64,000 nt of DNA from CAVQNQ01 sp963714205 (GTDB taxonomy: Bacteria; Acidobacteriota; Terriglobia; Bryobacterales; Bryobacteraceae), in contig CAVQNQ010000004.1 in assembly GCA_963714205.1 (NCBI GenBank), positions 124,001 to 188,000 on the forward strand, given 5' to 3'. The notes under the pieces are model-generated. The model saw only the letters and a list, made by a program, of their open reading frames with translations. It was not told the DNA's origin and made no database searches. Shown here one piece after another: positions 54,847 through 61,810 of this stretch (within the stretch, counting starts at the first letter, position 1; the number at the start of each line of letters is the position of its first letter). The position numbers were made by a program, and so were the translations under genes.

Positions 54847-55383
54847 TCACTTCGCGCTGAGAAGCTCCAAGACTTTTGTGGAGAGCGCCTGGTATTCCCG
54901 ATCCTCCAATAGGCCCGCGTAGCGCCAGGTGACTTTGCCCGTGCGGTCGAGCAGAATCAGATAGGCCGCCGTCGGGTCGCCGAGGCGCACGCGCTGTTTC
55001 CACGTGTGCGTGTCTCGATAGACGGTGATGACGTGCTCATGATCCGCGGGGGGAGTGCCCCAGCGCATGCCGCTGTCGACGAACCACTTGGCGAGCCGGG
55101 CCAGTCCCCCGATCATGGGCACCTCATAAAATGTCACGCGCGGGTCCGATTGGAACTGCTCTCGGAACCTCTCCGCCCAAGCTTCCACCGGAAACCGGGC
55201 TTCGTACGTGAAACCCAGCAGCAACAGCGCCACGCGGCCCTCGGCTGCCTGGGGAAGAACGGCCTCGCGGCCCGTCAGATACTCACCGCGGAGCGTAGGC
55301 AGATGTTGGCCGCTCACGAGTTCGTATGCCGGAATGGCCGCAAATGCAGCTACTGCGAAAAGCCCGAGAACAAGTGCTGTCAT
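54847..55383 (-). CDS. Secreted or anchored thioredoxin-fold protein resembling ATP10-type proteins
   Basis: A 178-residue protein with an N-terminal hydrophobic segment (ALVLGLFAVAAFAAIPAYEL). After it comes GRVALLLLGFTYEARFPVEA, EVPMIGGLARLAKWFVDSG and ITVYRDTHTWKQRVRLGDPT, YLILLDRTGKVTWRYAGLL, the strand order of thioredoxin-like proteins but without a CxxC. The VPMIGG motif and the end TGKVTWRYAG recall mitochondrial ATP10-like assembly proteins; the match is not strong. Its ATG overlaps the stop of the upstream SDR gene (ATGA), so they form an operon. A non-catalytic redox-fold protein is the safest call. Confidence 0.6.
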   Translation of the reverse strand: MTALVLGLFAVAAFAAIPAYELVSGQHLPTLRGEYLTGREAVLPQAAEGRVALLLLGFTYEARFPVEAWAERFREQFQSDPRVTFYEVPMIGGLARLAKWFVDSGMRWGTPPADHEHVITVYRDTHTWKQRVRLGDPTAAYLILLDRTGKVTWRYAGLLEDREYQALSTKVLELLSAK

Positions 55384-56846
55384 GTGGTCACCTTCCTAGT
55401 GGAGCCGTTGTTCCTGTTCCAACGCGACGCCGGTTTCAGCGCCACAGCCCGAATACGCCGCAGCATCCCGCGAAACATCACTTCATGAATGGGCAAGAGC
55501 AGATACCAGTACAGCAGTCCGTACAGGCCGTTCGGCTCGAAGTATGCGATCTGACGAATGATCGTGGCCCCCGAGTCCGGTTCGCACCGGAATTCGAGCC
55601 AGGCCCGCCCGGGAACTCTCATCTCCGCGAACGGCCGCAGACAACGCTCCGGCTCATACACCTGCACGCGCCAGAAATCCAGCGTGCTGCCCGGCAGCGG
55701 AGTCTCAGGATCGGGGCGGCCGCGACGCATGCCGACGCCGCCGATCATCAAATCCAGCAGCCCGCGGACTCTCCAGAGCCAGTTGCCAAAATACCAGCCC
55801 GTCCGGCCGCCAATGCGGCGAACGGGAGCGAACGCCTCATGGGGAGGAAACGGCACCCTCGTTACCTGTTCATTGCGGAAAACGTCGCGGCCGGGTTCGC
55901 ACACACCTCCCGATGCACCGGGACACGCGGCATCGCACCAACGCGTTTCGGCCGACGGTCGATCTTCGTTGGCCAAGGCCCGCTCGATTGCGCGGGCCAT
56001 CCCCATGGGCCGTACTTGAAAACGGCGACTCGGCTCGGGGTTGCGCACAACGCTCGGTGTGCGGACGCTCTCAATCAGGCAGCGACCGATGGAGGCGTAA
56101 ACCGGGGTGATGAGCGTAAGCCACCGGCTCGACAGAGTCGGGCTGAGGACCGGAACCGCAACAAACCAGCGGCGCAATTTCCGCTGGCGAGCATATTCGC
56201 GCATAATCTCGACGTAGGATGTAACATCGCTCCCGCCGATTTCCACCACCAGGCTGCCTTGCACCTCCGCATCTATCGCCTCAGCTAAGTAGTCGATCAC
56301 GTTTTCGATGGCGATCGGCTGAGCGGCTGTATGCACCCAACGCGGCGTGATCATCACCGGGAGCCGATCCACCAAAGTGCGTATCAACTCAAAGGAGGCG
56401 CTGCCCGAACCGATCACGATGGAGGCCCGGAATTCGATCACCGGGATTCCGCTCGAGCGCAGAATCTCGCCCGTCTTGGCGCGGCTGCGCATGTGAGCCG
56501 ACAGCGCATCCCCCTGGGCCAGTCCGCCGAGATAAATGATGCGGCTTACACCGGCGTCGCGCGCCGCCCGTGCAAAACTCGTAACCGCTTCTATTTCCTG
56601 GTTCTCGAACTCCGAACCCGCTTGCATCGAGTGGACCAGATAAAAAGCTGTCTGCACGCCGAGGAAAGCGGAACCCAAAGATGCCGGCTGGAGCAGGTCG
56701 CCCGGCACGATTTCCGTGCCGGGAGCGACCCGTCCGCGCAACACCTCCGGGTTTCGGCACAGGCACCTGACTGCCAGCGTCTGGCTTTCCAGGCGCCGTA
56801 ACAGGCGTCCTCCGATATATCCGGTGGCTCCAGTCAGTAGTACCAT
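55380..56846 (-). CDS. NAD(P)-dependent SDR epimerase with C-terminal DUF2867 domain
   Basis: A 488-residue protein. The N-terminal Rossmann domain begins MVLLTGATGYIGGRLLRRLE (TGATGYIG nucleotide motif), with PGDLLQPASLGSAFLGVQTA and IIYLGGLAQGDALSAHMRSR; it lacks a clear YxxxK so it belongs to the atypical SDR group. The C-terminal 200 residues (VRRIGGRTGWYFGNWLWRVR, LDFWRVQVYEPERCLRPFAE) form the DUF2867 START-like domain. Such two-domain proteins are common in soil bacteria and may bind or modify lipids. The gene reads into the thioredoxin-fold gene with an ATGA overlap. Confidence 0.85.
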   Translation of the reverse strand: MVLLTGATGYIGGRLLRRLESQTLAVRCLCRNPEVLRGRVAPGTEIVPGDLLQPASLGSAFLGVQTAFYLVHSMQAGSEFENQEIEAVTSFARAARDAGVSRIIYLGGLAQGDALSAHMRSRAKTGEILRSSGIPVIEFRASIVIGSGSASFELIRTLVDRLPVMITPRWVHTAAQPIAIENVIDYLAEAIDAEVQGSLVVEIGGSDVTSYVEIMREYARQRKLRRWFVAVPVLSPTLSSRWLTLITPVYASIGRCLIESVRTPSVVRNPEPSRRFQVRPMGMARAIERALANEDRPSAETRWCDAACPGASGGVCEPGRDVFRNEQVTRVPFPPHEAFAPVRRIGGRTGWYFGNWLWRVRGLLDLMIGGVGMRRGRPDPETPLPGSTLDFWRVQVYEPERCLRPFAEMRVPGRAWLEFRCEPDSGATIIRQIAYFEPNGLYGLLYWYLLLPIHEVMFRGMLRRIRAVALKPASRWNRNNGSTRKVTT

Positions 56847-56856
56847 CGAACCACTG

Positions 56857-57330
56857 CTATTCGGGCAGGAGCACGGTGTCGATGACGTGAATAACGCCGT
56901 TGCTCGCTACGATATCGGCCTGGATTACATGTGCGTCGTTCACCATCACGCCGCCGCCTGCCGCCCTTACCTGTATACTCGCACCCTCGACGGTCTTGGC
57001 GGACTGAAGCTTCGCGACACCCTTCGCCATCACGTTCCCCGCCACCACGTGATACGTGAGAATCTTCCGCAGCTTCTCTCTGTTCTCCGGCTTGAGCAGG
57101 CTTTCCAGCGTTCCGGGCGGCAGCTTGGCGAACGCTTCATCGGTCGGCGCGAAGACCGTAAAAGGTCCGGGGCCCTTCAGCGTATCCACAAGCGCAGCGG
57201 CTTTCACCGCCGCGACCAGTGTGTTGAAGTGCCTGGCAACAGCAGTCTCCAGGACGTCCGCAGCACTAGCACTTGAAGCCATGGCAAGCGCAAATGCGCC
57301 CGCCAGAAACGAAGTCATATTGAGCATCAT
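56857..57330 (-). CDS. Secreted fasciclin-domain protein
   Basis: A 157-residue protein with signal peptide MMLNMTSFLAGAFALAMASS and a complete FAS1 domain: HFNTLVAAVKAAALVDTLKG, PFTVFAPTDEAFAKLPPGTL (H1 region), KILTYHVVAGNVMAKGVAKL and VMVNDAHVIQADIVASNGVI with HVIDTVLLP (H2 region). FAS1 proteins mediate adhesion or bind envelope components. The start at 57330 follows GGGGAGAAG, a good ribosome site; 10 bases separate it from the SDR gene stop on the same strand, so it may lead that operon. Confidence 0.9.
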   Translation of the reverse strand: MMLNMTSFLAGAFALAMASSASAADVLETAVARHFNTLVAAVKAAALVDTLKGPGPFTVFAPTDEAFAKLPPGTLESLLKPENREKLRKILTYHVVAGNVMAKGVAKLQSAKTVEGASIQVRAAGGGVMVNDAHVIQADIVASNGVIHVIDTVLLPE

Positions 57331-57381
57331 CTTCTCCCCTCTTTCTCTTCTCAAATGAAACCCTGGGAGCCGTCCCCGGGG

Positions 57382-57621
57382 TCATGCCCGGGCGTCAGCT
57401 GTGTTGGAATACCAGCGGCGCTGGATCGCCTTCCACGTCAGAGCCTGGTACAGCCCGGACAACCCCACCAGGCCGTAGACCACGCTGCTCAGAGCGGAAG
57501 TCTCGCCGAACTTCATGCCGAAAACCGCTGCCACGAGGTCCAGGCGGAACATAGCCACAAGTCCCCAGTTCAGCGCGCCGATGATGACCAGCGCCGCTAC
57601 GATTACGTCAAGCTTCTTCAT
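57382..57621 (-). CDS. DUF378 small membrane protein
   Basis: A 79-residue protein, MKKLDVIVAALVIIGALNWG with the DUF378 signature IGALNWGLVA, a second hydrophobic segment SSVVYGLVGLSGLYQALTWK, and a basic C-terminus. The start at 57621 is preceded by AGGGG at 8 bases; a much longer frame upstream is ignored. DUF378 proteins have no known function; they often appear in stress or phage-related gene sets. Divergent from the XRE-cupin gene, with the operator-like palindrome between them. Confidence 0.9.
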   Translation of the reverse strand: MKKLDVIVAALVIIGALNWGLVAMFRLDLVAAVFGMKFGETSALSSVVYGLVGLSGLYQALTWKAIQRRWYSNTADARA

Positions 57622-57673
57622 TTCGATACCCCTCTTTGTTTCTCTCGGTCGGCCGTCTTTCGCCGGCCACAAT

Positions 57674-57702
57674 TTGATCCTAGATAAAATGTATTTTACT
57701 GT
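57674..57702 (+). promoter_or_regulatory. Promoter with embedded palindrome before the XRE-cupin gene
   Basis: TTGATC (57674-57679) and TACTGT (57697-57702) are 17 bases apart. A perfect palindrome TAAAAT-GT-ATTTTA (57685-57698) fills the spacer, an ideal place for a repressor. It also lies 64 bases upstream of the divergent DUF378 gene. Confidence 0.55.
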
Positions 57703-57781
57703 AAAGAAGGAACGGGAACCTTCTTTCCTGAGAGGAAAGGAAGCGCTCACAGCCGGCGCCGAGAGGAAAACGACTTTTGCC

Positions 57782-58369
57782 ATGGAATCGGAAACCATCG
57801 CCGCGGGGCTCAAGAAGTACGGAATAGGGAGCAAATTGAGACGGCTTCGTCTTCGCAAGAGCATGGGACTGCTGGAGCTTAGCAAACACACGGGGCTGTC
57901 GCCCGCGTTGCTCTCCAAGTTAGAGCGCGACCTCATGCATCCGACGCTGCCGACGCTGCTGCGCATTGCGCTGGTCTTCAGCGTGGGCCTGGATCATTTC
58001 TTCACCCCGGAACCCAAGCCGGTGCTGGAGATCGTCCGGAAACGCGACCGTTTGCGCTTCCCGGATTCACCGGACTCCGCCAAGCCCGCCTACTATTTCG
58101 AAAGCCTGGATTTCCCCGTTTCCCAGCGCGTCCTGAATTCCTACTTGGCCGAATTCGAATCCCTTGACGACCAGGCAAGCCGGCTCCACGAACACCCGGG
58201 AATAGAGCTTCTGTACGTCATTTCCGGCAAGCTGGAGCTTCAGTTTCGGGATGAGAAGCACGAGTTAGCCGAAGGCGACGCCATCTACTTCGATTCCACG
58301 GTGCCGCACGCGTATCGCCGAATCGGGGCGAAGCGCACCACGGCCTTCGTGGCAACCGTGGGGTTGTGA
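57782..58369 (+). CDS. XRE-family regulator with C-terminal cupin domain
   Basis: A 195-residue transcription regulator. Residues 15-70 form the HTH (GSKLRRLRLRKSMGLLELSK, HTGLSPALLSKLERDLMHPT) and residues 120-195 the cupin (SRLHEHPGIELLYVISGKLE, LAEGDAIYFDSTVPHAYRRI), with His/Glu in metal-binding positions (HEHPGIE and VPHAY). Family members sense small molecules and repress or activate nearby operons. The start at 57782 is chosen because the promoter predicted at 57674-57702 would start transcription after the earlier in-frame ATG at 57689. Divergent from DUF378, its likely target. Confidence 0.88.
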   Translation: MESETIAAGLKKYGIGSKLRRLRLRKSMGLLELSKHTGLSPALLSKLERDLMHPTLPTLLRIALVFSVGLDHFFTPEPKPVLEIVRKRDRLRFPDSPDSAKPAYYFESLDFPVSQRVLNSYLAEFESLDDQASRLHEHPGIELLYVISGKLELQFRDEKHELAEGDAIYFDSTVPHAYRRIGAKRTTAFVATVGL

Positions 58370-58572
58370 TAGCCCGCTCCGGGTTGCGCTTCAGACTTAC
58401 GGATGGAGAAATGAGGGAAACAGCGGCGGTTTCCGGCCGGCGGCGCGCTCGGAGTGACGTGCTGCTCCCTTTTATAACCTCAACGAAAGGTCTGGATCGG
58501 TCCCGCGCGGTCGAATTCGCCGCGGTCACACAGCGCCGCCGGCCGCCGCGCGCCCGGCCTTCGGTAGGCCCG

Positions 58573-58770
58573 CTACTCGGTCTCCCGCCGCGACTTCTTC
58601 CGATTGCGCTTACGCGCCAACGATTGTTTGACGCGGAGTTTCTGCCCCGGCTTCAAGTAAAAGGCGTGTCTCTTGACTTCCCTAATGATGTCTTCCTGCA
58701 AGACCTTCCTTTTGAAGCGGCGGAGGGCGTTCTCGAGCGTTTCGCCTTCCTGGAGTTTTACTTCAGCCAA
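58573..58770 (-). CDS. rpsU: Ribosomal protein bS21
   Basis: A 65-residue protein, MAEVKLQEGETLENALRRFK, RKVLQEDIIREVKRHAFYLK and a basic C-terminus (RKRNRKKSRRETE), which fits bS21 of the small ribosomal subunit over its length. The start is TTG at 58770 with GGAGG at 58777-58781 (6-base spacing); no ATG is available. The 203 bases to the XRE gene hold nothing I can name. Confidence 0.95.
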   Translation of the reverse strand: MAEVKLQEGETLENALRRFKRKVLQEDIIREVKRHAFYLKPGQKLRVKQSLARKRNRKKSRRETE

Positions 58771-58847
58771 ATGGAACCTCCATCATCGATCATGGTTCCG
58801 AGAGGTTGCTTTTGCATTCCGGGGCCGTCCCGACCTTTCCGATGGCA

Positions 58848-59156
58848 TCATACGGCCCCATCCGGCGTCGGAGCGGTCACGCTCTGGGCCAGCTCTTCTA
58901 TTAGTTCCTTGCTAGGCCTGAAGCTTGCATCCCGTTTTGCCGCAATGGTGATGGTCTCCCCTGTGCGAGGGTTACGGCCTTGGCGCTCCTTCCGCTCTTT
59001 CACGACGAAGCTACCAAACCCTCGTAAATCTACACGTTCGTTCGATCTGAGCGCTTCCGCGATCACCCGTAGAACAGAGTCCACGGCCACTTCGGCCTCG
59101 GCCTTCGCCAATTCGGTCTTGGCGGCCACTCTCTCAATCAATTGCAATTTTGTCAT
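58848..59156 (-). CDS. HU/IHF-family nucleoid-associated DNA-binding protein
   Basis: A 102-residue histone-like protein. MTKLQLIERVAAKTELAKAE, VLRVIAEALRSNERVDLRGF, GSFVVKERKERQGRNPRTGE and TITIAAKRDASFRPSKELIE are the usual HU-type helices, beta-arms (with the intercalating NP, GRNPRTGE) and end. The extra tail AQSVTAPTPDGAV is unusual but short. The ATG at 59156 is chosen by the family start, because the frame runs on upstream into the repeats. The repeat block begins about 80 bases upstream, so its promoter lies in or at the repeat. Confidence 0.93.
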   Translation of the reverse strand: MTKLQLIERVAAKTELAKAEAEVAVDSVLRVIAEALRSNERVDLRGFGSFVVKERKERQGRNPRTGETITIAAKRDASFRPSKELIEELAQSVTAPTPDGAV

Positions 59157-59229
59157 CCTTTTGAGTCTACCCGTTCTGGTAGCCCGAAGACGCCAGCTGC
59201 GGTGCCGCGGACGCGGCGCGAAGCCCTTG

Positions 59230-60535
59230 CGGTAGTTGTCTGGCGGAGGAACCTCCCGTCGCTCCGCGTCCCGCGGCCGCGGCCGCCGCGGGCACGGCGC
59301 AGGCCTCGCGCCAACCTCCGCACCCGGCGCGCGTGCGTGCCGCCCGCCGCGGCGGCGGTGCCGGTCGCTAACGGCGCGGCGACCGCCGCGGTTACCGCGA
59401 GGCAACGCAGCGGCGTTTCCGCTCGGCGGCGCGCGAAATCGGTCTCCAGGGCGCGAACGCGACGGTACCGGCGTGCCGCGGGGTGCGGGATCTTAGCGGT
59501 TCGCATCTCGCCCGTCGCGATGCGAAGCGCCGGGCCGGCCGCTGTGCGCTGGGTGCAGAGAGACGAGGAGAGGTGCCGGCCTCCGCGGCCGGCCGCCGTG
59601 CGCGCCGCCCGAGCGGCGGTGGCCCGGTCGCCAACGGCGCGGCGACCGCCACGGTTGCCGCGGGCAGCGCCGCGGCCTTCCCGGCCGGTTCGCAAGAGAT
59701 TTCCCTCGCGCGGGCGCGCAAGTCGTCGCGCACCGGCGTTTCGGACACCTACCCACCGCGAAAGAATCGAAGCGATCATATTGGCCGCCACGTTCACCGG
59801 CGTGGAGCCGGGTGCGCGCATGGCGCGCTGGCGGAGAGAGGCACGGTCTTCCGCGCCCGGCCGCCGTTCGTGCCGCCCGCCGCGGCGGCGGTCCCGGTCG
59901 CCAGCGGCGCGGCGACCGCCACGGTTGCCGAGAGCGGCGCCGGCGAACGCCGCATCGGCCGTTCGGATCTCGCACATCGCGCCGGCTTCCGCGGCCGGCC
60001 GCCGTGCCTGCGGCCCGAGCGGCTGATGCCGTGGGCAGCGCCGCGGCGTTCCAGACGGCCGATCGCGAAGACGCCTCCGGCGCGACCGCCACGCGGAGGG
60101 CTATTCGCCGGCAGCGGAGTCGACCGATCAGGTTGCCCACGACCGTCCCTGCGCGGAGCTGCGTGCGCGCCGACGACGGAGAGGCAGCGCAACGTTCCGG
60201 GTATAGGAGAGCGGGAGTGTCGGCGGTTCCGGTCGCGCTGCGTCCCGCGCGGACCGACCACGTGCAACGCGCGCGAGTGGGCTTCCGCGGCCGGCCGCCG
60301 TGCGCGCCGCCCGAGCGCCGGCGGCCCCAAGTCCAATGGCGCGGCGACTGTCGCGGTTGCGGCGGGCAGCGCCTCGGTCGTCCGGCCAGCGGCATGCGAG
60401 AGCGCTCGCCAGCGCGCGAACGCCACGGCACTGGCGTGCCTTCGAGCGCGGGGTGTCGGCGGCTCGGATTTCGCGCGTGGCGCCGCGTCCCGCCGACGCG
60501 GCCGTCGTGCGCCACGGCGCAATCCGCACTGCCCC
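59230..60535 (+). repeat. GC-rich tandem repeat block 3 (best-preserved)
   Basis: The core CTTCCGCGGCCGGCCGCCGT (or close) begins near 59581, 59848, 59986 and 60282, and a divergent copy near 59299; spacings of about 282, 267 and 296 suggest a unit of roughly 280 bp. Inside each copy follow GCCGCCCGAGCGGCGG, then GGTCGCCAACGGCGCGGCGA with a perfect inverted pair GGTCGCC/GGCGACC, and a module GGGCGCGAACGCGACGGTAC near 59452 and 60415. GCGTCCCGC-x-GACGCGGCCG modules are at 59267, 60239 and 60484. Long frames in this block are by-products of the composition. Confidence 0.78.
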
Positions 60536-60630
60536 AATAGCAGTTCAGGGGAACTGCAATAAGTTGTTGATCGAAACTGCCATAGTCGGGTTGTGAGGTC
60601 TGTCCGGGTACACCTGAGAGCGGAGGTCGC
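60536..60630. other. Short intergenic stretch with a perfect hairpin
   Basis: GCAGTTC (60540-60546) and GAACTGC (60551-60557) form a perfect 7-bp stem with loop AGGG. It separates repeat block 3 from the TTG-started hypothetical gene; its function is unknown. Confidence 0.45.
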
Positions 60631-60966
60631 TTGGCCCGCAAACTGACCCGCCGCGAAGCTATCCAGATGGCCGCCCGGCGCAAGCGCTTCCGCGGCGGCC
60701 GACCGCTCCAGCCGCGTTCCTGCCCGCGATGCGGCACGCCTTGCGCGAGCGCCACCCAGGCTGCCGCGCACTGCGTCGGACGCAACGCTGAGGCAGCGGC
60801 GCGGCCTGCTACAGCGCCGCCACAAAGTCCTCCATGGGCGGACCCCCAAAGAGAGTGTCCGAGATGGAAATATCACTCCACTAAGCCGCCCGTCATCGTG
60901 AAGGATGCCCAGGCCGAAGCCGCCCTCGATGATGGATGGGGCGACATGCCCATGAACGCTGGCTGA
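60631..60966 (+). CDS. Hypothetical protein with a zinc-ribbon-like Cys pattern
   Basis: A 111-residue protein with TTG start at 60631 and GGAGGT at 60622-60627, a strong ribosome site though close (4 bases). It opens with a basic region MARKLTRREAIQMAARRKRF, then RSCPRCGTPCASATQAAAHC, which fits a C4 or C3H metal site, and ends with acidic-Gly residues (DDGWGDMPMNAG). I do not recognise a family. Its position between two repeat blocks and its basic, metal-site layout suggest nucleic-acid binding, which is inference. It is the only credible gene between 59.2 and 61.8 kb. Confidence 0.5.
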   Translation: MARKLTRREAIQMAARRKRFRGGRPLQPRSCPRCGTPCASATQAAAHCVGRNAEAAARPATAPPQSPPWADPQRECPRWKYHSTKPPVIVKDAQAEAALDDGWGDMPMNAG

Positions 60967-61029
60967 TCTCCTGGCGCGCTGCTGGGGACCCGAAAGCCGC
61001 GGCGTCGCGCAAGTTCCCCGCGTGATCTC

Positions 61030-61500
61030 CGCCGCGACGGAATTAGATTGTCCACCGCCGCCCGGGCGCGGGGGCGTGTGTGCCGCCGACGAATAGGCAG
61101 CAGGCCTGGCCGGAAACCGCGGCACCGCTGGAGGCTGGGAAAACGCTGAGCCCTACTGGGGCGCTTGCGAGGGCGAGCTGGACCCGGACCTGGAGGACAC
61201 AGAGCGCGAGGCGTCGGCAGCTCGGCTCTCGCACGTCGCGCCGCGTCCCGCGGACGCGGCCGTCCTGCGCCGGGTGCAGAGCACAGGCCGCGTTCCGCCT
61301 TCCGCGGCCGGCGCTGTTCGTGCCACCGAAGCGGCGGCGGGCGCGGGTCGCCAACAGCGTGGCGACCGCCGCGGTTGCCCTGGCCACCGTCGCGGCTCCC
61401 GCCGGCGGCGCGCGAAAGCGCTCTCCTGGGCGCGAACGCGACGGTACTGGCGCTCCGGCCACGTGGAAGCCCAGCGGCGCGGCGGCTTCGAAGCTGCGCC
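61030..61500 (+). repeat. GC-rich repeat block 4
   Basis: A nearly complete unit: GCGAGGCGTCGGCAGCTCGG near 61207, CGCCGCGTCCCGCGGACGCG near 61240, GGTGCAGAGCACAGG, then CTTCCGCGGCCGGCGCTGTT at 61299, GTCGCCAACAGCGTGGCGAC and GGGCGCGAACGCGACGGTAC at 61429. Order and orientation match block 3. The remaining bases 61500-61647 carry no gene. Confidence 0.72.
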
Positions 61501-61647
61501 CTCGGCGAGGAAAAGCCGAGGGTCTCAATGACTAGTGGCGGGCGTCCCGAATAGCAGCGCGCGGTCAGTCTTGGACAACACGGCTAACCTTGTGGCGAAC
61601 TGCACGATGTTACTGGAAAGCGCAGTAAGAAATGTACAAGTCTTCTC

Positions 61648-61676
61648 TTGACGCAATAGTCTTTTGCGAATATGCT
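61648..61676 (+). promoter_or_regulatory. Promoter of the Oar-like receptor gene at the right edge
   Basis: TTGACG (61648-61653) and TATGCT (61671-61676) are separated by 17 bases, a very good sigma-70 match. Transcription would give a 5' leader of about 130 bases before the ATG at 61811. Confidence 0.65.
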
Positions 61677-61810
61677 CCCTCCAGAGCGGGACAGCGAGGT
61701 TAGAAGAAAAATCAGATTGTGAGGGCCCGTAGACGCCTTCGGGAGTCCGTCCGCGGGGCGGCCTGCCAAGGCTCCGTTAATTTCATCGTAACCAGACCAG
61801 GGAGGACGCC

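Noticed and set aside
57623..57966. Long N-terminal extension of the DUF378 gene
   Set aside because: It is antisense to the XRE-cupin gene, and the ATG at 57621 with AGGGG gives the normal DUF378 length.
59493..60785. Several 240- to 440-codon Arg/Ala/Pro-rich frames in repeat blocks 3-4 on both strands
   Set aside because: All six frames are open together, no ribosome site or domain is seen, and the DNA is repetitive and extremely GC-rich.
53040..61500. CRISPR array for the tandem repeats
   Set aside because: Units are about 280 bp and degenerate, with no short identical repeats and unique spacers, and no cas genes are present.
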